Shown here: in pieces, positions 38,898-47,498 of the stretch
How positions within the stretch are numbered: the first letter of the stretch is position 1
How the letters are laid out: each line of letters starts with the position of its first letter
NCBI GenBank assembly: GCA_001184405.1
Contig: LFMX01000038.1
Span: forward strand, 1 to 48,974
Length of the DNA stretch: 48,974 bases
Origin: Candidatus Burkholderia humilis
GTDB taxonomy: Bacteria; Pseudomonadota; Gammaproteobacteria; Burkholderiales; Burkholderiaceae
Direction: 5' to 3'
Program-made: the position numbers and the translations under genes
The notes under the pieces: generated by a model
What the model was told of the DNA's origin: nothing
What the model saw: only the letters and a program-made list of their open reading frames with translations
The model's database searches: none

Positions 38898-41707
38898 ATG
38901 GCTGCCCTTTGCGAGATTTGTCATGTCCGGCCGGCGGTTGCACAGGTGACGGTGGTGCAGAACGGCCAGCGCAAGTCGATGTCGATCTGCGAGTACGACT
39001 ACCGTCAGTTGATGCGCCATCAAAGCATGCAGAATCCGTTCGATTCGTTGCTCGGCGGCGGGTTGTCGCGCTTGATGGGCGGCATACACGGCCACGGCGA
39101 TGAGGAAGACGATGACGACATGGTCGCGTCCGTGCCGCGCGAATCCGTCGATGTGACCGACGCCTTCAGCGAGCAGACGATGGAACTGCTGCAACGTGCC
39201 ACCGAAAAGACGCACGAGTTGCAGAAGACCGAACTGGACACGGAGCAAGTGCTCTACGTGCTCACGGATACCGACGTTGTGCAGGCGTTGTTCAAAGAGC
39301 TGAAACTCTCGCCCGACGAGATCAAACGATACATCGACGAGTACGCTAAAAAAGGCAACGCCGATTCCGACGTACCCGTCGAAAAGATGACGATTTCGCC
39401 GCGTCTGAAGAAGGCGTTTCAGTACGCGTTCCAGGCGTCGCGCGAACTCGGGCATTCGTATGTCGGGCCGGAGCATGTGTTGATCGGGCTGGCGTCGGTG
39501 CCGGATTCCATCGCCGGGACGCTGCTCAAGAAATATGGCGTGACGGCCGAAGCGCTCAGGCAAAAGGTCGTGAAAGTGGTCGGCAAGGGCGCGGAAGACA
39601 GCCGCGTCGATACCCCGACCGGCACGCCCACGCTCGACAAGTTCGGCCGCGATCTCACCGCGATGGCGCGCCAGGGCAAGCTCGATCCGGTGCTCGGGCG
39701 CGCGCAGGAAATCGAAAGCACGATCGAAGTGCTCGCGCGGCGCAAGAAGAACAATCCGGTGCTGATCGGCGAGCCGGGCGTGGGCAAGACGGCGATCGTG
39801 GAGGGACTCGCGCAGCGCATCGTCAATGACGACGTGCCGGAAGATTTGCGCAACAAGCGGCTCGTCGAAATCAACATCAATTCGATGGTCGCGGGCGCGA
39901 AGTATCGTGGCGAATTCGAAGAGCGCACCAAACAGTTGATCGATGAAATCAGCGCGAAGCAGGACGAACTGATCGTGTTCATCGACGAACTGCATACGAT
40001 CCGTCGGCGCGGGGCAGGACGATGGCGAAGGCGGGCTGGATATCGCCAATGTGCTGAAATCGGCGCTGGCGCGCGGCGAACTGAGTCTGATCGGCGCTAC
40101 GACGCTCAACGAATATCAGAAGTACATCGAGAAAGATGCGGCGCTCGAGCCGCGCTTTCAGCCGGTGCTCGTGCCGGAACCGACGGTCGAGCAGACCATC
40201 GTGATCCTGCGCGGCTTGCGCGACAAGCTGGAGGCGCATCATCAGGTCACGTTTGCGGACGATGCCTTCGTCGCCGCCGCCGAGTTGTCGGACCGATACA
40301 TCACGTCGCGGTATCTACCGGACAAGGCGATCGATCTGATCGATCAAGCGGCGGCACGTGTGCGCATTCGGTCGAAATCGCGGCCGCCGGAGATTCAGAA
40401 GCTCGAAGCCGAGATTGCGCAACTGAAGCGCGAGCAGGATTACGCGTCGTCGTGCAAGCGCTTCGACGAGGCGAAGAAACGAGGCGAAGAATTTCGAGGA
40501 GCGTATCAAGCAAGCAAACCACGCTCGACGATGAAACCGAAGCGTGGCAGCGCAAGACGGGTTCCGAAACGCTCGAAGTGACGGTGGCGTCGGTGGCTGA
40601 AGTGGTGTCGCGGCTGACGGGCATTCCGGTGACAGAACTCACGCAGGAAGAGCGTCAGAAGCTGCTGGAGATGGAGAACAAGCTGCGCGAACAGGACGAA
40701 GCGGTGCTTGCCGTGTCGGATGCCGTGCGTCTTTCACGCGCGGGCATGGGGCAAATGAATCAGCCGATTGCGACGTTTCTGTTTCTCGGGCCGACGGGCG
40801 TCGGCAAGACCGAGCTTGCGAAGGCGCTCGCTGAAACCGTGTTCGGCGATGAATCCGCGGTGATTCGCATCGACATGAGCGAGTATATGGAGCGGCACGC
40901 GGTGGCCAGGCTGATCGGCGCGCCGCCGGGATATGTCGGTTATGACGAGGGCGGGCAGTTGACCGAGCGCGTGCGGCGTCGCCCGTATAGCGTGATTTTG
41001 CTCGATGAAATCGAGAAAGCGCATCCGGACGTGAACAACGTGCTGCTGCAAGTATTCGACGATGGACGTCTCACCGACGGCAAGGGCCGCGTCGTCGATT
41101 TCAGCAACACGATCATCATTTCGACGAGCAATCTGGTCGCGTCCATCATCATGGACAACCTGGAAAAGAGCGACGAGGAACGCGATTCGGAAAAGGAGAT
41201 GCGCGCCAAATTGATGGACGTGCTGAAGGGCCATTTCCGGCTGGAGTTTTTAAATCGCATCGATGAAATCATCGTGTTTCATGGGCTTTCGAAGGAGAAC
41301 ATCCGCGCGATCGTGCAGATCCAGATCGAGCGCGTGGTGCGCACGGCGGCGCAGGACATCACGCTCAAGGTCAGCGATGCGCTCATCGATCATCTCGCGG
41401 AAGTGGGGTATCGGCCCGAATTTTGCGCGCGCGAACTCAAGCGCCAGATTCGTCTGGAACTCGAAACGCGGCTCGCGAAGGAAATTCTCGGCGACAAGCT
41501 GAAGTCCGGCGACACCGTCGATGTCAATTACGACGCAAGCGCCGACAAGGTGACGTTCGCCAAGGCCGAGAAGAGCGAGAAGCGGAACCGATCGGCAAGA
41601 TCGAAACCGCGGCCAAACCTAAGGAAGACGCGAAGAAAGCGAAATCCGCGGGCAAGAAGAGCGCACCGAAGAAGTCCGGCGACAAGAAGGAATCGGCGCG
41701 CACCTGA
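38898..41707 (+). pseudogene. clpK: ClpK/ClpG-like AAA+ disaggregase, copy 2, with three frameshifts
   Basis: ATG 38898 follows GGAGA at 38884-38888. The N-terminal extension has C5, C8 and C31 (MAALCEICHVRPAVAQ...SICEYDYRQL) and an acidic linker (GDEEDDDDM), then a Clp_N domain. AAA-1 has GEPGVGKT and [11 protein letters not shown]. An extra C at 40001-40002 shifts the frame there, and [20 protein letters not shown] follows in the new frame. A second lesion near 40500 returns to the first frame ([20 protein letters not shown]). AAA-2 has GPTGVGKTELAKALAE and VILLDEIEKAHPDVNN, and lacks a ClpP-binding loop. Before it, KLREQDEAV lacks the RVIG found in copy 1, a 12-base deletion. A third shift near 41580 alters the tail; in the other frame it reads ETAAKPKEDAKKAKSAGKKS and ends at 41707. 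Overall the gene appears inactivated. Confidence 0.85.
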
Positions 41708-41737
41708 ACGCACGCCGTGACGAGCCCGGCGGCGCGA

Positions 41738-41977
41738 TTAGCCGCCGAGTTCCTGAAACGCGTGTCCGTTCGCTTCGAGCCCTTTGAGCGTTTCGGGCGC
41801 GAGTTCGCTTTGCCAGACGTGGCCGGAAAACTGCCAGTCTTTCGTATCGGCGAGATCGGGCAAGCCCACGCCTTTCTTCACGTACAGCCCGAGCGTGGGC
41901 TTTTTCAGGTTGATGTAGAAGTCGAACTCCGCTTGCTGAGCTTGCTGAGCTTGCTGAGCTTGCTGACTTTGCTGCAT
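41738..41977 (-). CDS. 79-residue protein with an N-terminal glutamine-rich repeat
   Basis: ATG 41977 opens MQQSQQAQQAQQAQQAEFDF, followed by YINLKKPTLGLYVKKGVGLP, DTKDWQFSGHVWQSELAPET and a short C-terminal helix. The QQA units are encoded by a 9-base tandem repeat. The body looks like a small conserved cytosolic domain, which I do not recognise. The gene lies 34 bases downstream of the truncated sulfate-binding protein gene on the same strand, and the start has a purine-rich GGAGG upstream (minus strand, about 41984-41988). Repeat-number change would lengthen or shorten the tail in steps of three residues without a frameshift. Confidence 0.55.
   Translation of the reverse strand: MQQSQQAQQAQQAQQAEFDFYINLKKPTLGLYVKKGVGLPDLADTKDWQFSGHVWQSELAPETLKGLEANGHAFQELGG
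41931..41966. repeat. four perfect copies of a 9-base tandem repeat
   Basis: GCTTGCTGA occurs four times in direct succession (41931, 41940, 41949, 41958) and encodes QQA on the minus strand. It lies at the 5' end of the 79-residue gene. Confidence 0.95.
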
Positions 41978-42011
41978 GGCGAGCCTCCGGTTTTCGACGA
42001 TGCGTTGAATA

Positions 42012-42800
42012 TCAGTCGAGATACGCCTGCGCTTGTTTGCGCGTGCCGCGCTTATCGACGATCGATACCGGCGGTTCGGCCAACAAACTCACCGACGGAT
42101 AGACCGCTTCGAAGTTGCCCGCGCCCGGACCGGCGCTCATCAGCCCGACTTCGTTTTCGAAGGTGACGAGCACATCGCCGATATCGCGTTGCGTGAAAGT
42201 CGTCGTTGCGCTGCGTCCGCCTGCATCGAGCACGGGCACGTTCTTGAAGATGGCTTTTTCGAAGTCCTGCACCTGGCTGTCGGTCGCGCCTTGCTGTTTC
42301 TTGTAGCCCCACGCGGCGAGATACGCATAACGCCCGTTGCCCGATGTCTTCGGATTCGCGATCACCACCTGCACGCCGGCGCGCGTGAGATCGTTCCAGT
42401 CCTTGATCTGCTTCGGATTGCCCTTGCGCACGAGGAAAACCATCGTGATCGTGTAGGGCGCGCTGGCGTCGGGCAGACGCGTGCACCAGTTCGCGGGCAC
42501 GAGTTGGCCGCGTTCGGCGAGCAGGTCGATGTCGTTCGGCTGGTTCATCGTCACGACATCCGCCTGCAAGCCTTGCGTGACCGATAGCGCCTGCGCGCTC
42601 GATGCGCCATGTGATTGCCGCACGGAAACCGTCTCGCCGGTTTTCGTCTTGTAGTCCGCGACGAACGCGGCATCGATATCCTTGTAGAGTTTGCGCGTGA
42701 CGTCGTAGGACACGTTGAGCAGTGTGGTGTCCGCGTGCGCGAGATTCGCCATGCCGAGCGCGAGCGCGAGAGCCAGAATCAGTTTCTTTTGCACTGCCAT
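42012..42800 (-). CDS. periplasmic sulfate/thiosulfate-binding protein, C-terminally truncated
   Basis: ATG 42800 gives a signal peptide (KKLILALALALGMANLAHA) and a mature protein starting DTTLLNVSYDVTRKLYKDID. It continues with VSVRQSHGASSAQALSVTQG, DVVTMNQPNDIDLLAERGQL and VQVVIANPKTSGNGRYAYLA, AAWGY, the ligand-binding segments of the Sbp/CysP family. This protein delivers sulfate to the CysTWA ABC transporter. It ends at KRGTRKQAQAYLD after 262 residues, whereas family members run about 330-340 residues; the final helices that close the second lobe are missing. The stop is followed after 22 bases by the next gene. A deletion joining the two is likely, so the protein may not fold. No transporter genes lie beside it. 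Confidence 0.75.
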   Translation of the reverse strand: MAVQKKLILALALALGMANLAHADTTLLNVSYDVTRKLYKDIDAAFVADYKTKTGETVSVRQSHGASSAQALSVTQGLQADVVTMNQPNDIDLLAERGQLVPANWCTRLPDASAPYTITMVFLVRKGNPKQIKDWNDLTRAGVQVVIANPKTSGNGRYAYLAAWGYKKQQGATDSQVQDFEKAIFKNVPVLDAGGRSATTTFTQRDIGDVLVTFENEVGLMSAGPGAGNFEAVYPSVSLLAEPPVSIVDKRGTRKQAQAYLD

Positions 42801-42834
42801 TTAGTTTTTATCTCCATTGACCAAAAGAGTGTTT

Positions 42835-43133
42835 CAAACAGCACGATGGCCGCTCGAGGGCGGCCATTCGTTTGTGCGCTGAGCATGCGCAACAGCTTGG
42901 GGGGGGGGTGCGAGTCCCCTGTCCAACCTGATGGTGGTGAAGGGCTAGTGAAACGCAAGGGCGTCGTCGCGAGGCGGGGTCTGAAGGAAGCGTGTAGTTT
43001 TGCCAGGTCGATGCCAATCGTCGTAATCTGCATGATGACGCCCCTTCCGGTTTGAGTGGTCGATGACACTTCCACTCTGGCACATTGATGCCGTCATCGG
43101 GTGGGAGCGTCCATCCCATTGCTTTATTTCCAG
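42835..43133 (-). mobile_element. IS110-family insertion sequence remnant
   Basis: On the minus strand ATG 43033 reads MQITTIGIDLAK, the invariant start of IS110-family transposases (RuvC-like DEDD enzymes), preceded by an untranslated leader. After about 12 codons the transposase sequence is lost and the rest to about 42835 is unrelated, with a hairpin-like GATGGCCGCTCGAGGGCGGCCAT. The left end extends to roughly 43133, where the pirin coding sequence resumes. The boundaries are approximate. The element is an internally deleted scar, not an active copy. Confidence 0.65.
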
Positions 43134-43998
43134 CGTCATTCCGGCGACCCGCACCGTCGAAGACGGCGAGTTTGTCGTGCATCGCCCGTTTCCCACGCGT
43201 TCCCTGATGGACTTCGATCCGTTCCTCCTGCTCGATGAAATGGGTCCGGTCGATTACGCGCCCGGCGAGGCGAAAGGCGCGCCGGATTATCCGCATCGCG
43301 GATTCGAAACGGTCACGTATATGCTCGAAGGCGAATTCGGCCACAAGGATTCCGCTGGCCATTCCGGCACGCTGCGCGCAGGCGATGTGCAATGGATGAC
43401 CGCGGGCGCGGGCGTCGTGCATAGCGAAATGCCGGGCGAGGAATTCACGCGCCAGGGCGACCGCGTGCACGGTCTGCAGCTTTGGGTGAATCTGCCGCAG
43501 CGCGACAAGATGATCGCGCCGCGCTATCAGGAGATTCCGTCGGCGGGCATTCCGGTCGCCACGAGCGAAGACGGCAAGGTCAGCGTCAAGGTGATCGCAG
43601 GCGAAGTGCTCGGCGTGAAGGCCGCGATCGAAACGCGCACGCCGATTTTGTATCAGCACTTTTCGCTGCAACCGGGCGCGAAGATCGAAACGGCCGTGCC
43701 GAAGGATTTCCGCGTGTTCGCGTATTCGTTGTCGGGCACCGGCTTGTACGGCCCGCACGCGCAGCCGATCCGCCCACAGCAGATGGTTCTCTTCAAGGAC
43801 GATGGCGATACCATCATGCTCGCCGCCGCCATCATGCTCGCCGCCGGCGATGAACCGCTGGAAGTGCTGTTGATCGGCGGCGTGCCGCTGAAGGAACCGG
43901 TCGTGCGTTACGGTCCGTTCGTGATGAACACGGAAGACGAGATTCGTCAGGCCGTGATCGATTTTCAGGCCGGACGCATGGGCGCGATCACGCACTGA
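43063..43998 (+). CDS. pirin-family protein with an IS-derived N-terminus
   Basis: The cupin-type body is complete: TVEDGEFVVHRPFPTRSLMD, YPHRGFETVTYMLEGEFGHK, AGDVQWMTAGAGVVHSEMPG with the metal-ligand histidines, and LQLWVNLPQRDKMIAPRYQE. Pirins are bicupin iron proteins; some act as quercetinases, others as redox-responsive coregulators. The natural family start just before VIPATRTVEDG has been replaced: the first residues from ATG 43063 (MTLPLWHIDAVIGWERPSHC) are encoded by the end of the IS110 remnant. Translation may instead start at a nearby codon. Near the C-terminus an 18-base duplication (43810-43845) repeats IMLAAA. The gene is otherwise intact; whether it is expressed is doubtful. 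Confidence 0.75.
   Translation: MTLPLWHIDAVIGWERPSHCFISSVIPATRTVEDGEFVVHRPFPTRSLMDFDPFLLLDEMGPVDYAPGEAKGAPDYPHRGFETVTYMLEGEFGHKDSAGHSGTLRAGDVQWMTAGAGVVHSEMPGEEFTRQGDRVHGLQLWVNLPQRDKMIAPRYQEIPSAGIPVATSEDGKVSVKVIAGEVLGVKAAIETRTPILYQHFSLQPGAKIETAVPKDFRVFAYSLSGTGLYGPHAQPIRPQQMVLFKDDGDTIMLAAAIMLAAGDEPLEVLLIGGVPLKEPVVRYGPFVMNTEDEIRQAVIDFQAGRMGAITH
43810..43845 (+). repeat. 18-base tandem duplication in the pirin gene
   Basis: ACCATCATGCTCGCCGCC at 43810-43827 is followed directly by GCCATCATGCTCGCCGCC at 43828-43845, identical in 17 of 18 positions. The result is DTIMLAAAIMLAAGDEP, six extra residues in frame. Confidence 0.85.
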
Positions 43999-44030
43999 GC
44001 GTTTTTCATCCGCACAGGTGAAATAAAGCG

Positions 44031-44094
44031 AAACGGCGCGACAGGAACGGATACATTGCGTCACAATGACCGTTCAGGCCGCGCCGTTTTTTGC
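44031..44094 (+). terminator. structured terminator-like element between pirin and osmC
   Basis: AAACGGCGCG (44031-44040) pairs with CGCGCCGTTT (44080-44089), followed by a run of T to 44092. The long loop can itself pair: AACGG (44046-44050) with CCGTT (44070-44074), and CATTG with CAATG. It sits after the pirin stop and before the osmC ribosome binding site, so it may terminate pirin transcription or act as a leader structure. Confidence 0.6.
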
Positions 44095-44113
44095 TCTGCA
44101 AATGGAGATCTGC

Positions 44114-44509
44114 ATGACCGCACCGACCGTGATCGCCACCGTGGGCGAAAGCGATTACCAAGTCCACCTCGATGACGGCACGCATCAATGGATCGCCGAT
44201 GAACCCGCGAGTCTCGGCGGTGGCAATCTCGGGCCGGAACCAGCGTCCCTGCTGCTGTCGAGCCTCGGCGCGTGCACGAACATCACGCTGCGCATGTATG
44301 CGAAGCGCAAGGGCTGGCCGCTGGAATCGCTGCGCGTCGCATTGTCGATGAAGAGCACGGCGGACGGCACGATCATCGACCGGCAAATTACGCTAGACGG
44401 TCCGCTCGATCAGGAGCAGCGGGAACGGCTCTTGCAAATCGCCAATGCGTGTCCCATGCACAAAGTCCTGTCCGGCGCGATCCGTATCGACTCTGGACTC
44501 GTGGCTTGA
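44114..44509 (+). CDS. osmC: OsmC-family peroxide reductase
   Basis: 131 residues from ATG 44114 with GGAG at 44104-44107; an upstream in-frame ATG at 44066 lies inside the terminator hairpin and adds a non-conserved segment. The product contains [40 protein letters not shown] and [20 protein letters not shown]. The two conserved cysteines (in GACT and NACP) form the redox couple of OsmC/Ohr-type enzymes, which reduce organic hydroperoxides. The short length and NACPMHKVL place it in the OsmC/YhfA-like branch. It is intact and followed 34 bases later by the next gene on the same strand, so they may form an operon. Cytosolic. Confidence 0.8.
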   Translation: MTAPTVIATVGESDYQVHLDDGTHQWIADEPASLGGGNLGPEPASLLLSSLGACTNITLRMYAKRKGWPLESLRVALSMKSTADGTIIDRQITLDGPLDQEQRERLLQIANACPMHKVLSGAIRIDSGLVA

Positions 44510-44543
44510 GAAGGCACCACGAACATAGAAGGAAACTGTCGTT

Positions 44544-45031
44544 TTGAATTTCGAACATCTGATCCAGATCAACGATCCGCTCAACCCGCTCGTCGTCACC
44601 ATGACGCGCGAGCAGTTGTGGGAAGGTCTCGTGCTGCGCGCGGAACAGCCGCAACTGTTCGTGATCGGGCTGGATAGCTGCGCGATCCTGTCACGCGACG
44701 GCGATGTGATGGAACGCGAGCTGCATTACGGCCAGGCCGTGGTGCGCGATCGCGTCACGCTCACGCCAAACGACAACGTGCGCTACGACATCCTGCCGAC
44801 GGCGGAACACGTCGGCGGTTTGCTGACGATGACCATCGAGCAACCGGACGAGGCGCAGCTTTTCCTGCGCTCAAATACAGCACGACGCTGCCCGAAAAGG
44901 AGAACCCGACGCCGGATGAAATGCAGACGTCGGAGATCGTGAAGTTGGCATATCGCGAATCGGATATCGATACCGTGCGGCTCATTCGGCAGTACGCGCT
45001 CGGGCGTACAAGCGAAGGTCCGTTGCACTAA
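44544..45031 (+). pseudogene. AtaL-like (DUF1857) START-fold protein, frameshifted
   Basis: TTG 44544 opens NFEHLIQINDPLNPLVVTMT, REQLWEGLVLRAEQPQLFVI and RDGDVMERELHYGQAVVRDR, the regular start of AtaL-like proteins, with a polyketide-cyclase/START-type helix-grip fold and unknown ligand. After DEAQLFL near 44870 the frame must shift to continue KYSTTLPEKENPTPDEMQTS and EIVKLAYRESDIDTVRLIRQ, ending at 45031. Joined length of about 160 residues is normal. The lesion removes the C-terminal helix that closes the pocket, so the product is probably inactive. It lies directly behind osmC. Confidence 0.7.
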
Positions 45032-45068
45032 GCAATGCCATTGCGCACTGATTCGCAAACTCTAGTTG

Positions 45069-45091
45069 CAAATAGGAATAGTTATCATTTT
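45069..45091 (+). promoter_or_regulatory. Fur-box-like element upstream of hemP
   Basis: CAAATAGGAATAGTTATCATTTT contains the ATAGTTATCATT core of ferric uptake regulator sites; over the 19-base consensus, 11 positions agree. It overlaps the region just before the ATG at 45096 and precedes hemP, a gene that is repressed by Fur in related bacteria. Confidence 0.55.
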
Positions 45092-45095
45092 CGAT

Positions 45096-45380
45096 ATGTC
45101 CATCGAATCAACGAACGCACACTTTCAAACATAACCGATACGCTGCGCTCCACCACGCTCAGGCTCTGTCGCCCGGCTGCTCGCGACGCGGCGATCACCC
45201 TTCCGAAAGCGGCGGCCGTCACGACGGTGCGGGCATCGACCGGCCGTGGAGCCGAATGCCGAGCGTCAGCTCAGAAGCGATACGTTGCTACAGGGAAGAA
45301 GCCACGTGAGCATCATGCATAACGGGGAGACCTATCAGTTGCGGGCGACGCGTCTGGGCAAGCTGATCCTGACGAAGTAA
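45096..45380 (+). pseudogene. hemP: HemP/HmuP small haem-uptake protein, disrupted at the 5' side
   Basis: The 3' end reads RQLRSDTLLQGRSHVSIMHN, GETYQLRATRLGKLILTK, an exact match in style to Burkholderia HemP, a small protein needed for haem-uptake gene expression. ATG 45096 lies in the same frame, right behind a Fur-box-like element, but meets TAA at 45132-45134 after MSIESTNAHFQT. Between 45135 and 45250 the frame is open with arginine-rich sequence, so the native reading frame is unclear. A GTG at 45252 could start a 42-residue core. Iron-dependent repression is expected from the Fur-like site. The haem receptor genes that usually follow hemP are absent. Confidence 0.6.
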
Positions 45381-45601
45381 CGCGAAAGAACATGCAGTAA
45401 GTACCGGGTATTGTGGGGACCACCTCGCCAAAAAGGTGTTTGGCCTTAGCCAGCGAGGACGACTTGCACGCGAGAATTTAGACCCCTTCGTGCAAACACC
45501 AGCCAGTCGTCGATAGCAAGCGAAGCCGCTTTTTTGGTTCCCGCGTTTTGCGATGGGCTTCTCGATAAGCCACGCAATGCTTAATGCTTAATGCTTCAAA
45601 C
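45381..45601. other. stretch without a gene
   Basis: About 220 bases after hemP. It contains three direct copies of AATGCTT (about 45576-45596) and no credible ORF on either strand; an open minus-strand frame at 45478-45690 crosses the terminator and is not protein-like. Confidence 0.4.
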
Positions 45602-45640
45602 AAAAACGGCACGTCTTTATGTGAAGGCGTGCCGTTTTTT
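45602..45640. terminator. bidirectional Rho-independent terminator
   Basis: AAAAACGGCACG (45602-45613) and CGTGCCGTTTTT (45628-45639) pair exactly around a 14-base loop, with A- and T-runs on both sides. It stops the minus-strand glcG-like gene and anything read from the hemP side. Confidence 0.9.
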
Positions 45641-45661
45641 AGTTTGCTTCGACGAAAAAGC

Positions 45662-46070
45662 TCAGACGTTCTCGATACCCAGCGCCGCAATACCCGCCCG
45701 CGCGATCTGCGCGTCCTGTTCCGACTTCACGCCTGATATACCCACCGCGCCGACGATATCCGCGCCCACGAAAATCGGCACGCCCCTTCGAGCATCGCGG
45801 TCATCGGTGCGCTGAGGAACGCGGTGCGGCCCTGCTTGATCGTGTCTTCGTAGACCTTCGTTTCGCGGCGTCCGAGCACGTCGGTGCGCGCCTTGCATTC
45901 GCCATTTCAACCGTGCTCGCGCCCGCCCCTTCCAGACGATGCAGATGCAGCAGATGCCCGCCGTCATCGACGATGGCGATCGTCACGTTCCAGTTGTGCT
46001 CTTTGGCGTGCGCCTCGGCGGCGGTCATGGCTTTCACGTCATCGTCGGTCAGTACGGGTTTGGTTCTCAC
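45662..46070 (-). pseudogene. GlcG/HbpS-family protein, frameshifted twice
   Basis: GTG 46070 starts RTKPVLTDDDVKAMTAAEAH, followed by WNVTIAIVDDGGHLLHLHRL and GASTVEMA. The frame then breaks near 45900. Fragments of the middle can be read in the third frame (ETKVYEDTIKQGR and FLSAPMTAMLEG), and the last part GVPIFVGADIVGAVGISGVK to GIAALGIENV follows in the frame ending at 45662. These are the standard blocks of the GlcG/HbpS (DUF336) family, small proteins that bind haem or act with glycolate-type enzymes. Whole length would be about 135 residues, as expected. Two lesions make it a probable pseudogene. It lies between hemP and the iron-uptake operon. Confidence 0.7.
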
Positions 46071-46094
46071 GTCGTGCTCTCGCTTGAAGGATGG

Positions 46095-47498
46095 TTAGCG
46101 GCTGAAGCCGTAGAACATCAGATACCAGGCGCTATCAGCAACGGCCAGTGCAGCGACAAACCATACCATCGTGGCAAGGCGGGGAACAAGCGTCGATGCA
46201 TAGCGGCTCGTCACGCGCCACGCGAGCCACACGCTCCACAGATTGGCCGCCGCGAGCATGCCTAGACGCAGACCCGGCACCCACCCGAGCGGCACCTGTT
46301 CGGCGCGCAGAAGCGACACGGTCGTCGCCGACAGCCCGAGGAACACGCCGACGCCCGCGACCGGAATCAGCGCGAGCGTGAGGTGATGCAGACGCTTCAC
46401 ATCGAATTTGCCGAGCATGCGCGCGCCGCCCGCGAGCAGCGCCAGCAGCGCCGTGCCGCACACAATACCCATCACGAGGATATACGCGATGACCATCGTG
46501 CCGTCGAGCCACGAGAAGACATCGTTCTGTTCGGGGTAATGCGTGAACAGGAACCACGGCGCGTTGCTATCGAGCGGCCAGAGAATGTCGTGATCGATCA
46601 GCCAGCCGGCCAGATACTGCTTCAGATCGACGAACCACGTGCTCACGGTCCAGTGGAACGCGCCGATCGCAATGCCGAGCAAGCCGTAGAGAATCAGCGC
46701 GGTGTCCCACGGATTCGCGGCCTTGTCGCCGAACTTCACCACTTCTTCCGATGGCGAACGCCACGTGAGCGCGATGGCATCGCGATGACCGCTGCATCGG
46801 CCGCACATGTGGCAGTCCGCTGCGCCTTCCATCTTACGAAGCGGCACGAGCGGCGCGCAGTTCACCGGAATCACGCGATGCCCATGCTCGCCTTCCTTGT
46901 ACGAACGCCGCCACGCGTCCTCGTTGACCTTGTAGTGAAACGGCGCGAGACGCGCGAGCAGCGAGAACACGCCGTTTACCGGGCACAAATACTTGCACCA
47001 CACGCGTTTCTCCCGGCCGTACAATACGCCGATGATTATCGCGCCGACGGTCGATCCGCCGAGCACCAGCAACACCGCTTTCGGATATTGATAGACGCTG
47101 ACCATTTGGCCATAGATGGTCGTGAGACCGAAGGCGACGAACGGCCAGCCGCCCCAGCGCATCCAGCGCGGAATCGCCCAGCCGCGGCCCCACTTGCTCG
47201 CGAATTCGGACAGCGCGCCTTCCGGGCACAGCACGCCGCACCAGACGCGGCCGAGCATGACCATCGACAGCAGCACGAACGGCCACCAGATGCCCCAGAA
47301 CACGAACTGCGCCGCGAGCGTAAGGTTGTTCCACAGATGCGCCGCGCTATCGGGCAGCGGCATCACGGCGGGAATGATGATCAGAAACGCATACATGGCA
47401 ACGACGATCCACTGAATCATGCGGATCGCGCTACCGTGACGTTGCATCCATTGGCCGGCTTGCTGGAGCCGTCTCATTGTGGGCATTGCAGAACTCAT
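46095..47498 (-). CDS. ftrD: FtrD-type membrane-bound polyferredoxin of the FtrABCD iron transporter
   Basis: 467 residues from ATG 47498, which overlaps the ftrC stop (ATGA), so the longer open frame to 47690 is not used. The protein has several transmembrane helices (RMIQWIVVAMYAFLIIIPAV, AAQFVFWGIWWPFVLLSMVM, TALILYGLLGIAIGAF and more). Cysteine motifs of NapH-type quinol/ferredoxin proteins are present: RVWCGVLCPEGALSEF, RVWCKYLCPVNGVFSLL and DCHMCGRCSGHRDAI. In FtrABCD systems it is thought to pass electrons during uptake of ferrous iron oxidised and transferred by FtrA, FtrB and FtrC. The gene is intact and is the last of the ftr operon in this orientation. Confidence 0.85.
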   Translation of the reverse strand: MSSAMPTMRRLQQAGQWMQRHGSAIRMIQWIVVAMYAFLIIIPAVMPLPDSAAHLWNNLTLAAQFVFWGIWWPFVLLSMVMLGRVWCGVLCPEGALSEFASKWGRGWAIPRWMRWGGWPFVAFGLTTIYGQMVSVYQYPKAVLLVLGGSTVGAIIIGVLYGREKRVWCKYLCPVNGVFSLLARLAPFHYKVNEDAWRRSYKEGEHGHRVIPVNCAPLVPLRKMEGAADCHMCGRCSGHRDAIALTWRSPSEEVVKFGDKAANPWDTALILYGLLGIAIGAFHWTVSTWFVDLKQYLAGWLIDHDILWPLDSNAPWFLFTHYPEQNDVFSWLDGTMVIAYILVMGIVCGTALLALLAGGARMLGKFDVKRLHHLTLALIPVAGVGVFLGLSATTVSLLRAEQVPLGWVPGLRLGMLAAANLWSVWLAWRVTSRYASTLVPRLATMVWFVAALAVADSAWYLMFYGFSR

